A DNA stretch of 48,965 bases from Bacteroidetes bacterium UBA5697 (lineage in GTDB: Bacteria; Bacteroidota; Bacteroidia; B-17B0; Aurantibacillaceae). The position numbers were made by a program, and so were the translations under genes. Where the stretch lies: positions 1 through 48,965 of the forward strand of contig DIHL01000020.1 of the NCBI GenBank assembly GCA_002420145.1. Direction: 5' to 3'. A model generated the notes under the pieces. It was not told where the DNA came from and did not search any database. It saw only the letters and a list, made by a program, of their open reading frames with translations. Positions 1 through 8,492 of this stretch are shown here, piece after piece; the first letter of the stretch is position 1, and every line of letters begins with the position of its first letter.

Positions 1-245
1 TGCAAATGTATAGATTATTTCTTTACTCACAACTCTTTTTTTGAGTTTTTTTTTAATAATTTAAATATTCTCTGTAAAGTACTGATTTTCTGAATATTAT
101 TTTTCAATAAAATTTCTTATCAACTGTTTTAATTATCAATATAAGACTTTCAACGAGTTTTTAAACATGAACCATCTTGGTTTTTAATGCGAATTTATTT
201 CAAGTAGTAGAAATAAATTATTCCTTAATAATAAAACAAAAGAAA

Positions 246-263
246 AGCCTATAAAGAAAGGCT
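246..263 (-). terminator. Probable terminator of yajQ
   Basis: Read on the minus strand, AGCCT and AGGCT form a short stem with an 8-base loop, followed by TTTTCTTTT. It overlaps the yajQ stop codon. The stem is short, so it is a modest candidate. Confidence 0.45.
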
Positions 264-750
264 ATTTCATGTTAACAAATTGAAGCGGGACTTCATAATC
301 CCCTTTTCTACAAAGGGCAATAACTGCTTGTAAATCATTAATACTTTTACTTGAAACCCTAATAATATCATCCATTAACTGAGCAGTAACCTTAATTTTA
401 CTGTCTTTTATGTCTTTTAAAATTTTTTTAGAGGTTTCTTTTTCAATGCCTTGACGTATTTTAATTTCTTTTTTGATAACCATTCCAGAAGGATAATGTG
501 CTTTACTCTCATCCAAACATCTGGGATCTAAACCTTGTTTAATCATACGACTGTGAATGGCATCAATAATAGCCGTTAAACGCATGTCGTGTTCTGTTAC
601 GATACTGATTACTAAATCTTTTTTATTTAATTCTACTTCGCTTTTAGAATCGCGAAAATCAAACCGGTTTAAAATTTCTTTTTTTGCTACGTTAATAGCA
701 TTATCAAGTGTTTGCGGATCTGCTTTACTGGTAATATCAAATGACGGCAT
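262..750 (-). CDS. yajQ: YajQ family nucleotide-binding protein
   Basis: This 162-residue cytosolic protein matches the YajQ/DUF520 family along its full length. It opens with the hallmark MPSFDI and ends with VPLQFVNMK. The family has two ferredoxin-like domains and binds nucleotides; cyclic di-GMP binding is reported for some homologues, but the role in Bacteroidota is not established. An upstream in-frame start would add 17 residues (MYFYQKIK...) that the family lacks, so the ATG giving MPSFDI is chosen. The gene stands alone, divergent from the large secreted protein at 927. A TACTTTTA box about 35 bases upstream of the ATG could be its -7 element. Confidence 0.93.
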   Translation of the reverse strand: MPSFDITSKADPQTLDNAINVAKKEILNRFDFRDSKSEVELNKKDLVISIVTEHDMRLTAIIDAIHSRMIKQGLDPRCLDESKAHYPSGMVIKKEIKIRQGIEKETSKKILKDIKDSKIKVTAQLMDDIIRVSSKSINDLQAVIALCRKGDYEVPLQFVNMK

Positions 751-898
751 GTTATACTTATTGTTTTTAGTTTCGAATTTTATCTTTTGATAAAAGTACA
801 AAAAATAAAATTACACAACGACTTTGTTCTTATACAGTATTTTCAAAAGTTTAACCATTTTGTTTGTAAAATGTGTAACATTTATTGATTGCTATCGA

Positions 899-906
899 TA
901 TATTTG
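899..906 (+). promoter_or_regulatory. Putative -7 box of the large secreted protein gene
   Basis: TATATTTG fits the Bacteroidota -7 consensus TAnnTTTG and lies 20 bases before the ATG at 927. No TTG is seen at the expected -33 distance, so the call rests on this one box. Confidence 0.4.
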
Positions 907-926
907 AGTTACTAAGAAAACGACTT

Positions 927-3900
927 ATGATAAAAAAAATAGCATTTGCTTCATTATTAATATTAGCTATGCACTATGCTAATGCTCAAAAATTAACTCA
1001 ATTCAGTTCCGATTCGGTAAAATTCATTAAAGAATTAAATGAGTATTTTTATGATTTTTCTGCTAACAAACAATCTGCTGAGGAATACATTTTAAATTTT
1101 CAAAAGATTTGGAAATCACCTGATTTTTCAAGTAAATATAGAGCCGCTGTTTACAAAACAAGTAACGCCATGTTGCAAAGAAAACTAAAGCCGTATCCTT
1201 ATTTTATAAGCTATTTAAATGCTGTAGTAAATTTTATTGATTCTAAACAAAATCCAGAAGTATTTGATAATTGGCAGTTATGTATTGAGAAAATATTCAA
1301 TTCAAAAAATCTTAAGAATTACGGTGAATATTTAGAGATGAGTGAAAATATTTTTTCGAATAATGTGTTTTATAAATCACCCACATACAGCTATAGAAGT
1401 GTTGAAACAAATTATAAATTTGAATTTGACTCTATTCCAAAAGTTATTTTTCCAAAATTTACTTTAGTAGGTGCTAGTCCAAGGGGTGATTCTATTTCTA
1501 TTGAAAATATTCAGGGGATTTATTATCCATCATGGGGTAGATTTATTGGTAAAGGAGGAAGATTAAGCTGGAAAAGAACTGGTGTTGGAGATGACGTGTA
1601 TGCGGATTTAATAAGAGTTAATCTAGATTGTAAAACTGGAGGATATACGTCTGATTCGGCAACATTTGTTGGCAAACAATATTTTGATATCCCCCAAAAA
1701 GGAAGAGTAACTGATAAAATTGTTACTGAAAATGGGGATCCAACCTATCCTCGTTTTGATTCCTACAGTAAAAGATTAGTAGTGAAAAATATTTATCCTG
1801 ATGTTGATTATGATGGTGGATTTGGTATGCGTGGAAATAAATTTGTAGGTTCTGGTAATACTCAAAATCCGGCAAAACTTTTATTTAAAAGAAATAATGC
1901 GAGATTTTTAGAAATCTCAGCACGTTCTTTTTCAATGACAAAAGAAAAAATAAACGCTAAACCTGCATCTATAAAATTTTATTTAGAAAAAGATTCTATT
2001 ATTCATCCAGGATTAAGTTTTGTGTATCAGGTGGACAAAAAAACTATTACACTTTTAAGGACTGATGATGGACTAGAAAAATCACCTTATTTTAACACCT
2101 ATCATAAAGTGGATATGTATTTTGAACAACTAGTTTGGAAAACAGATGAGCCGAAAATTGAATTCAACTTCTTGCCAAATAATACACAAGGCGAAGCTTT
2201 TTTTGAATCACAAGACTTTTTCTCAAGATTAAGATTAGATGCTATTAAAGGGCAAGAAACGGTTAATCCTGTTCAAAAAATTAACGATTACTATAACAAT
2301 AATGGTAACGTATCAACATTTACTGTGGTAGATTTTGCTAAGTATATTAAATATTTAGCAGTAGACTTAAGACCAATCATTTTTAAAATGGCCATTTTTG
2401 GATTAATTTATTACGAACCCGAAACTGATTTAATTACTATCAGACCTCGTTTATTTGATTACATAAAAAATTTAAAACATGAAAAAGATTATGATATTAT
2501 AACCATACACTCTGTGTTTCCTAATAAAAATAATGCTACCATGAGTTTAATAAACAATACTTATGATATTACCATCAGAGGTGTGGAAAGTGTTTTATTA
2601 AGCGATACTCAAAAAGTATTTATGTTTCCAAAACGAAATGAATTAGTACTAAAGAAAAATCGAACCATTGAATTTTCTGGTACTGTAGCCTCTGGTAAAT
2701 TTGAATTTCACGGTAAAGATTTTTTATTTGACTATGATATGTTTAAAGTAAAAATGAAAACTATTGACTCGTGTCGGATATACGTAGTTGCTGATGAACC
2801 AGATATCAATGGAAATTATCCCTTTAAACGTGTTCAAACAGTTATCGAAAATCTGAATGGAGAATTAAGAATTGATGCTCCAAAAAATCATAGCGGATAT
2901 GGCAAAGCCACTACTTTCCCTCAGTTTCAGAGCTTTAAAGAAAGTTATACGTTCTACGACAAAAAAACAATCTTTAAGGGAGTTTACAACCGTGATAAAT
3001 TTTATTATAAACTCGATCCGTTTACGATGGATAGTTTAGATAACTTTAGAAATGAAGGTTTAGTATTTGAAGGCGAATTTTCATCCGCTGGAATATTCCC
3101 AACTTTTAGAGAACAATTAAAGCTTCAAAAAGATTATTCATTAGGTTTTATAAGAAGTACACCTCCAGGTGGTTATCAAGTATATGGAGGAAAAGCAAAG
3201 TTTGAAAATGAAATCAGATTAAGTAATAAAGGTTTAAGAGCCGATGGAGATTTAAATTATATTACTTCTACTACAAAATCAAAAGACTTTATTTTCTTCC
3301 CTGATAGTATGAATACTTTAGCAACTACATACGATATTAAAGAACAAATAGACCCTATTGAATTCCCTCAATCGCACGGAGATACTGTTTATGTGCATTG
3401 GGTACCTTATAAAGATATTATGAATGCTAGCGATAAAGCTAGTCCATTTAAAACATATAACAATACATGTACATTTACGGGTAAATACTCTTTAAGTCCC
3501 CAAGAGCTGCATGGAAATGGTGTTGTTGACATGGTGAAAGCAGATATTGAAGCCGTTAATATTTTATTTAAACAACACCAATTTTTCTCCGACACCGCAA
3601 ACTTTCATTTAAAGGCCATTGGAGAGGAAGGATTAACCTTTGCCTCGGATAACGTGAATGCAAAAATGGATTTACAAAAACGCGTTGGAGAATTTGTTGC
3701 CAATGGTAAAGCATCTATTGTAAGGTTCCCTAAAAACCAATACATAGCTTATATGGAGCGTTTTAAATGGTTTATGGACTCTGAAGAAATTCAGTTAGGT
3801 GATGAAAACAAAAAATTAAATGGAAGTGTAGAAAATGCCTTAGATTTAGAAGGTCCTGAATTCATTTCGGTTCATCCTAAACAAGATTCGTTAAGATTTC

Positions 3901-5396
3901 TTGCTCCTGCAGCTAAATATAATTTGAGAAAATACATTATCAGTTGTATTAACGTACCATTTATAAATGTAGCGGATGCTCGCCTTTTTCCTGATTCAGG
4001 AAAAGTAACTATTTTTAAAAATGCCGTGATTGATACCTTAAAAAACTCTATTATCTTGGCTAATACAGTAACAAAATATCACACTATTAGAAATGTAACA
4101 GCTAATATATTTGGTAAAAAAAGTTATTTAGCTAGTGGAGATTATCAATATCTTGATGAAAACAATAAGGCGTATTTAATTAAATTTAATACCATAAAAC
4201 CTGACACCATATTCCAAACTGTATCAGAAGGTGTGATTACTGAAGAATCTAAATTTCAGTTTAACGATTATTTTAGTTTTGCAGGAAAAGTATATCTATA
4301 CGCAAACAACAAATTTTTAACCTATGATGGTGGAACCAAAATTGTACATGCATGTGGTAAAATTGGAAAAGCGTACCTAAAATTTAATGGAGAAATTGAC
4401 CCAAATGAAATTTTAATTCCATTGCCGGCAAACACCACAGATATGAATGGAAAACCTGTTGGTTCTGCTATTATATATGGTCAAGATACAAACATGGTGT
4501 ATTCCTCATTTGTGTCTTTAAGAGGTGGTAGAAAAGATGTGGATGTAATTGGAGCAGATGGTTATTTAGGATTTGACAAAGAATCTAAAGAATATCGCAT
4601 TACTAATCAAGAAAAAATGGTTGAACAATCATTACCTGGAAATTACATTAGCTTAAATACAGAAAATTGTACAGTGTATGCTGAAGGTAAAATGGACTTA
4701 GGTGCAGATTTAGGCCAAGTTAAATTTAATACTATCGGTATTGCTACCCATAGCACCATTAACGATTCGGCAACATTTGAATTCATGAGCACCATTGATT
4801 TCTTTTTTGATAAAGGTGCTTTGAAAAAAATGGTGAAAGATGTGGAAGTTTACAATAACACTCTTGAATCGATTGATTTTAGTGGAAAGGTTTTTACTAA
4901 GGGTATTACTGAAATATTAGGTAAAGAAAAAGGTGATAAAGTAATTTCTGATTTAAATTTAAATGGAAGTATTAAAAAAATCCCTGATGAATTTGAAAAA
5001 ACCTTTATGATTACTAACACAACTATGAGATACGATAGAACAAGTCGTTCATTCTTGTCTGTAGGTAAAATTGGATTAGGCGCTATCAATAAAACAGAAA
5101 TTTACAAGCAGGTTCCTGGATACATTCAAATACAACGTAAGAAGGGTGGTGACAATTTTACTTTATATTTTGAATTAGACCCTCAAACATGGTATTACTT
5201 CTATTATTTTAAAGGCGTCATGAGTGTTGTAAGTAGTAATGCTGAATTTAATAATGCATTAAAAGAATTAAAATCAAAAGATAAAAAACAAGACGTTAAA
5301 AGCGGTCCTAGTTTCCAATTCACAACTTGTAGTCCAACAAAACGTGATATGTTTTTAAGAAAAATGAAACAAGTAAACGCTAGTAACGAAGAATAA
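927..5396 (+). CDS. Giant secreted protein of unknown function (1,489 aa)
   Basis: The ATG at 927 gives a clear signal peptide (MIKKIAFASLLILAMHYANAQ); a TTG upstream would hide it. After export the protein has an alpha-helical region to about residue 145, followed by more than 1,200 residues of beta-rich sequence with recurring short strands and repeated small motifs (SDSATF near residue 235, NDSATFEF near 1,275). There are no membrane segments, no OmpA domain and no recognisable type IX sorting tail; it ends KQVNASNEE. The alternating strand pattern resembles long periplasmic or surface beta-scaffolds such as LptA/TamB-like proteins, but that is only an impression. I do not recognise the family. 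It converges with the TonB receptor gene, with five bases between stop codons. Confidence 0.85.
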   Translation: MIKKIAFASLLILAMHYANAQKLTQFSSDSVKFIKELNEYFYDFSANKQSAEEYILNFQKIWKSPDFSSKYRAAVYKTSNAMLQRKLKPYPYFISYLNAVVNFIDSKQNPEVFDNWQLCIEKIFNSKNLKNYGEYLEMSENIFSNNVFYKSPTYSYRSVETNYKFEFDSIPKVIFPKFTLVGASPRGDSISIENIQGIYYPSWGRFIGKGGRLSWKRTGVGDDVYADLIRVNLDCKTGGYTSDSATFVGKQYFDIPQKGRVTDKIVTENGDPTYPRFDSYSKRLVVKNIYPDVDYDGGFGMRGNKFVGSGNTQNPAKLLFKRNNARFLEISARSFSMTKEKINAKPASIKFYLEKDSIIHPGLSFVYQVDKKTITLLRTDDGLEKSPYFNTYHKVDMYFEQLVWKTDEPKIEFNFLPNNTQGEAFFESQDFFSRLRLDAIKGQETVNPVQKINDYYNNNGNVSTFTVVDFAKYIKYLAVDLRPIIFKMAIFGLIYYEPETDLITIRPRLFDYIKNLKHEKDYDIITIHSVFPNKNNATMSLINNTYDITIRGVESVLLSDTQKVFMFPKRNELVLKKNRTIEFSGTVASGKFEFHGKDFLFDYDMFKVKMKTIDSCRIYVVADEPDINGNYPFKRVQTVIENLNGELRIDAPKNHSGYGKATTFPQFQSFKESYTFYDKKTIFKGVYNRDKFYYKLDPFTMDSLDNFRNEGLVFEGEFSSAGIFPTFREQLKLQKDYSLGFIRSTPPGGYQVYGGKAKFENEIRLSNKGLRADGDLNYITSTTKSKDFIFFPDSMNTLATTYDIKEQIDPIEFPQSHGDTVYVHWVPYKDIMNASDKASPFKTYNNTCTFTGKYSLSPQELHGNGVVDMVKADIEAVNILFKQHQFFSDTANFHLKAIGEEGLTFASDNVNAKMDLQKRVGEFVANGKASIVRFPKNQYIAYMERFKWFMDSEEIQLGDENKKLNGSVENALDLEGPEFISVHPKQDSLRFLAPAAKYNLRKYIISCINVPFINVADARLFPDSGKVTIFKNAVIDTLKNSIILANTVTKYHTIRNVTANIFGKKSYLASGDYQYLDENNKAYLIKFNTIKPDTIFQTVSEGVITEESKFQFNDYFSFAGKVYLYANNKFLTYDGGTKIVHACGKIGKAYLKFNGEIDPNEILIPLPANTTDMNGKPVGSAIIYGQDTNMVYSSFVSLRGGRKDVDVIGADGYLGFDKESKEYRITNQEKMVEQSLPGNYISLNTENCTVYAEGKMDLGADLGQVKFNTIGIATHSTINDSATFEFMSTIDFFFDKGALKKMVKDVEVYNNTLESIDFSGKVFTKGITEILGKEKGDKVISDLNLNGSIKKIPDEFEKTFMITNTTMRYDRTSRSFLSVGKIGLGAINKTEIYKQVPGYIQIQRKKGGDNFTLYFELDPQTWYYFYYFKGVMSVVSSNAEFNNALKELKSKDKKQDVKSGPSFQFTTCSPTKRDMFLRKMKQVNASNEE

Positions 5397-5401
5397 AATC
5401 A

Positions 5402-7684
5402 TTATTTGAATCTTACTCGTACACCTAAAAAGCCCCTAATCCCCTGATTAGGGGCATACATATACGTTGGGTCAAAACTTAATGCATAAGGATTATTAGA
5501 CGTTGATATGACTTGTCCTGATGAATTATATTGAACCCCTTTGTCAAATGGATCATATGAACGAGCAATACTATTTGCTGGTGGTGTAAAATTCAACAAA
5601 TTTTTAACGCCTCCATATATTTCAAATCGTTTAAGTTTTTTTGTTATTTGTATGTTTTGAATGCTCCACCATGGAGAGTATTCATCGCGAGGGTCTAATT
5701 CTCCTAATAAAGGCAAACGCATAGGACTATAAATGTTTCCTGTATAATCAAAACTCAATCCCATTTTTTTCCATTCATAAGATATAGCCCAAGTACCAGT
5801 AACATTTTCGGTTAATATTTGCTGAGAACGAGTTCCATTTTCCACTTTATAATTATCCATATAAGTGCCTCCAATTAATATTTTTAACGGAATCTTTAAA
5901 AACTCTAAATCAATATTTGAAGTAAATCCTTGAGAAATAGCAAAGCCATTTAAATTATTAAAATAAATTTTATTAGGATCAGAATCATAATCTGCAATTA
6001 TACGATTACTAAAACGAGTATAAAAAGCAGACAAATCAATCCCTAGATTAAATTTTTCTTTATAAAATTTAGTGACATAATTTAAATTCATATTCACACT
6101 TTGTTCTGGCTTTAAATCATTCACAACCACAACCTCTCTTGAACCAGTTAAAGCCGCATGATCTTCGCTAAATACATTAGCTACTCTATAACCAGTTCCT
6201 GTATTAAACCTTAAAATATTTTTCGAATTTAAGGTCCACTTATACGCCAAACGTGGCGTGTAAATATTTCCATGTGCTTCATTATAATCGTACCTAAATC
6301 CTAGTAATACTTTATGGTTACAATTCATTTTAATTTCGTCTTGAATAAAAAGTCCTGGTAATGCCACATTACTAGGTTTATTTTTAGGATTTACAGAGTC
6401 GTTTGTTTGTGTGATAACCGTATTATCATCGTACCAAGTATAACGGTAAGCCGCTCCCACCAATAACGAATGCTTTTCAAATTCTTTTTCCCAATACAAC
6501 TGATTGAATAGTATTTTTTGTTGTGCATTAAACTTTGTAGTCCCATAAACTGAATTTTGATCATGGCTATTAAAGGACACATTATAAAAAAAACGTTCTT
6601 TTAAAGGCAATTGATATTTAGCTATTACTTCATATCTGCCCGTAAAAATACTTTCTCCATAAATACTATCTGTTCCTCGCCATTGCTTATTCCAATTCAT
6701 CTCTCCACCCCATCTATCTTCATAAAAATATCTAAAAGCTATAGAGGCTTCGCGATTATCTTTGCGTTCGACATTTAACTTATTAAAAATCGAGAAACGA
6801 TGCTGTAACGTAACATCCGTAAAGCCATCATGATTATTATCTATAGGATTTTGGTAATTAAAATAATTAATCCCTAATAAGGCATTTACTTTTTTCCCTA
6901 GTTTATATTTTAATCCTGCATCTACATTGTATTCCTGATAAGAAGTTGCCATTAAATCAATTGACAACTTATCGGCATTGGCAGTTTTTTTAGTAATGAT
7001 ATTAATTAATCCTCCCACTGCTTCGCTACCATACAATGATGAAGCAGGGCCTTTCACAATTTCAATGCGTTCAACCAAACTATTTGGTATACCTGATAAG
7101 CCATAAACAGAAGATAAACCACTCACAATTGGCATACCATCAATCATAATCATCGTATAAGGTCCTTCTAATCCATTAATATGTATATCGCCTGTATTAC
7201 ATACATTGCAATTTAATTGAGGGCGAACCCCGTTTACGTTTTGTAAAGCATCAAAAATATTAGGCGTTGGATTTTTTTTAAATAAAGCTGGTGTATATAC
7301 TTCAACTGGAACAGGACTCTCTGTTTTAGAAACTTCTTTCATTGTTCCCGAAACAACTACTTCATTTAAATTAGTTTGATTTTCTTTTAATTCAAAAGAC
7401 AAAGTCACTTCTAATTGAGATTCGGAAATAACGATTTTTTTAGTATGCTTTTCATAACCTATAGCAGACACGATAACCTCATAGATTCCTGAAGGAATGT
7501 TTTTAATTTCAAAATACCCCTTTGTATTTGTACTTGCGCCATAAGTGGTATTTTTTAAACCAACAGTTACAAAAGGCAGTGCCTGACCATTTGAGGAAAT
7601 GGTTCCTTTTAATGTTCCCAACGCTTGAGCAAACAAAAATTGAAAGTGTAATCCAAAAACAATAATCAATACAATTCTTAACAT
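5402..7684 (-). CDS. TonB-dependent outer-membrane receptor, probably metal-related
   Basis: The ATG at 7684 gives a 760-residue precursor with a signal peptide (MLRIVLIIVFGLHFQFLFAQ). Order of domains: a carboxypeptidase-like regulatory domain (about 28-110, GTLKGTISSNGQALPFVTV), a TonB plug (about 120-235, with VERIEIVKGPASSLYGSEAVGG) and a 22-stranded barrel ending RGFLGVRVRFK with a terminal aromatic-X-Lys strand. The plug carries a CNVCNTGDIHING segment, a Cys pair seen in several Bacteroidota receptors. It would import a ligand across the outer membrane using TonB/ExbBD, which are not in the window. It is divergent from a DtxR-type regulator with a candidate operator between them, so the ligand is likely a metal or metal chelate. 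The exact substrate cannot be read. Confidence 0.9.
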   Translation of the reverse strand: MLRIVLIIVFGLHFQFLFAQALGTLKGTISSNGQALPFVTVGLKNTTYGASTNTKGYFEIKNIPSGIYEVIVSAIGYEKHTKKIVISESQLEVTLSFELKENQTNLNEVVVSGTMKEVSKTESPVPVEVYTPALFKKNPTPNIFDALQNVNGVRPQLNCNVCNTGDIHINGLEGPYTMIMIDGMPIVSGLSSVYGLSGIPNSLVERIEIVKGPASSLYGSEAVGGLINIITKKTANADKLSIDLMATSYQEYNVDAGLKYKLGKKVNALLGINYFNYQNPIDNNHDGFTDVTLQHRFSIFNKLNVERKDNREASIAFRYFYEDRWGGEMNWNKQWRGTDSIYGESIFTGRYEVIAKYQLPLKERFFYNVSFNSHDQNSVYGTTKFNAQQKILFNQLYWEKEFEKHSLLVGAAYRYTWYDDNTVITQTNDSVNPKNKPSNVALPGLFIQDEIKMNCNHKVLLGFRYDYNEAHGNIYTPRLAYKWTLNSKNILRFNTGTGYRVANVFSEDHAALTGSREVVVVNDLKPEQSVNMNLNYVTKFYKEKFNLGIDLSAFYTRFSNRIIADYDSDPNKIYFNNLNGFAISQGFTSNIDLEFLKIPLKILIGGTYMDNYKVENGTRSQQILTENVTGTWAISYEWKKMGLSFDYTGNIYSPMRLPLLGELDPRDEYSPWWSIQNIQITKKLKRFEIYGGVKNLLNFTPPANSIARSYDPFDKGVQYNSSGQVISTSNNPYALSFDPTYMYAPNQGIRGFLGVRVRFK
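5427..5455 (-). terminator. Terminator hairpin inside the 3' end of the TonB receptor gene
   Basis: On the minus strand GCCCCTAAT and ATTAGGGGC form a perfect 9-bp GC-rich stem with a 6-base loop, followed at once by TTTTT. It sits about 30 bases before the receptor's stop codon, inside the codons for the conserved last strand. The opposing gene ends only five bases beyond the stop, leaving no room for a terminator outside. Confidence 0.6.
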
Positions 7685-7688
7685 AGTG

Positions 7689-7696
7689 CAAAAATA
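7689..7696 (-). promoter_or_regulatory. Putative -7 box of the TonB receptor gene
   Basis: On the minus strand TATTTTTG (consensus TAnnTTTG) is followed by four bases and the ATG. Such spacing would place transcription start at or next to the ATG. No TTG is visible at -33. Confidence 0.5.
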
Positions 7697-7717
7697 AGTA
7701 AACACTATTTAATAAAA

Positions 7718-7731
7718 TTAGGTTAACCTAA
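7718..7731. promoter_or_regulatory. DtxR-like operator palindrome
   Basis: TTAGGTTAACCTAA is a perfect 14-bp palindrome in the 75-bp gap between the TonB receptor and the DtxR-family gene. Its arms match the half-sites of the actinobacterial DtxR/IdeR iron box (TTAGGTTAG...CTAACCTAA) but without the central spacer bases. It lies about 30-36 bases from both putative -7 boxes, so a bound repressor would cover the -33 region of both promoters. Confidence 0.65.
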
Positions 7732-7747
7732 CTATTAAAAAAATCAT

Positions 7748-7755
7748 TATATTTA
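7748..7755 (+). promoter_or_regulatory. Putative -7 box of the dtxR-family gene
   Basis: TATATTTA is one base off the TAnnTTTG consensus and is followed by four bases and the ATG, the same spacing as the divergent receptor gene. Confidence 0.35.
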
Positions 7756-7759
7756 TTCC

Positions 7760-8443
7760 ATGAAAACTTATCGAGAAGAAAATTATTTAAAAGCTGTCTA
7801 TCAACTCGCCAATCATGACAAAAGTAAAACAGTGAGCCCAACTGATATTGCCAATTGGCTTGAAGTGAAACCGCCTACAGTACTAGAAAAATTAGCCATT
7901 TTAGTAAAAAAAGGATATGTTACTTATAATAAATTTGATGGTGCAAAATTAACTCTAACTGGAAAAGACATTGCTTTAAATATTGTTCGCCGACATAGAA
8001 TTTGGGAAACCTATTTATATAAAGAATTAAAATTTAGCTGGAGCGAAGTTCATGAAATTGCCGAACAATTAGAACACATTAACTCTGACAAATTAATTGA
8101 TAGGATTTATGATGTGATTGGTAATCCTGATTTTGATCCGCATGGCGACCCTATTCCTAACAAACAAGGCAAACTTCCAAAATCAGATAGAAGACCATTA
8201 TCGCAAAGTATTAAAGGCTGTAAATGTGTTGTGTTAGGCGTTAGCGAGCACAGCGAAGTGTTTTTAAATTACTTAACTGAACTCAAAATAGGATTAAATG
8301 ATAAACTAATTGTAGAACAAATTAATGCTTACGACGACTCTTTAAAATTAAGTACAAAAACTAAAGAACATATTTTAATGTCGGCAAAGGCTGCGCAACA
8401 AATATTAGTGCAATGTATAAAACCCAATTGTGCTTGTAAATAA
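7760..8443 (+). CDS. DtxR/MntR-family metal-dependent transcriptional regulator
   Basis: This 227-residue protein has the three-part layout of the family: a winged helix (about 1-65, TDIANWLEVKPPTVLEKLAILVKKGYV), a metal-binding dimerization domain (about 66-140) and a FeoA/SH3-like C-terminal domain (about 150-217). Numbering matches DtxR closely: H79, E83, H98, E105 and H106 are present. The DtxR Cys102 position is Glu (E102), as in manganese-type MntR, but the MntR ligands D8 and E11 are N8 and K11. Iron or manganese selectivity is therefore open. The tail has extra cysteines (CIKPNCACK). It likely represses the divergent TonB receptor, and perhaps itself, through the palindrome at 7718. 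Confidence 0.92.
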   Translation: MKTYREENYLKAVYQLANHDKSKTVSPTDIANWLEVKPPTVLEKLAILVKKGYVTYNKFDGAKLTLTGKDIALNIVRRHRIWETYLYKELKFSWSEVHEIAEQLEHINSDKLIDRIYDVIGNPDFDPHGDPIPNKQGKLPKSDRRPLSQSIKGCKCVVLGVSEHSEVFLNYLTELKIGLNDKLIVEQINAYDDSLKLSTKTKEHILMSAKAAQQILVQCIKPNCACK

Positions 8444-8475
8444 AAAGAGGATTGAAAATTATTCAATCCTCTTTT
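8444..8475. terminator. Bidirectional terminator between dtxR-family and DUF4139 genes
   Basis: AAAGAGGATTGAA and TTCAATCCTCTTT form a perfect 13-bp stem with a 5-base loop directly after the regulator's stop. A T-run follows on the plus strand and A/T-rich sequence on the other, so it can serve both convergent genes. Confidence 0.85.
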
Positions 8476-8492
8476 ACCGTAATCATTAACTT

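Noticed and set aside
557..790. A frame opposite yajQ
   Set aside because: The yajQ gene on the other strand is well supported; this frame has biased composition.
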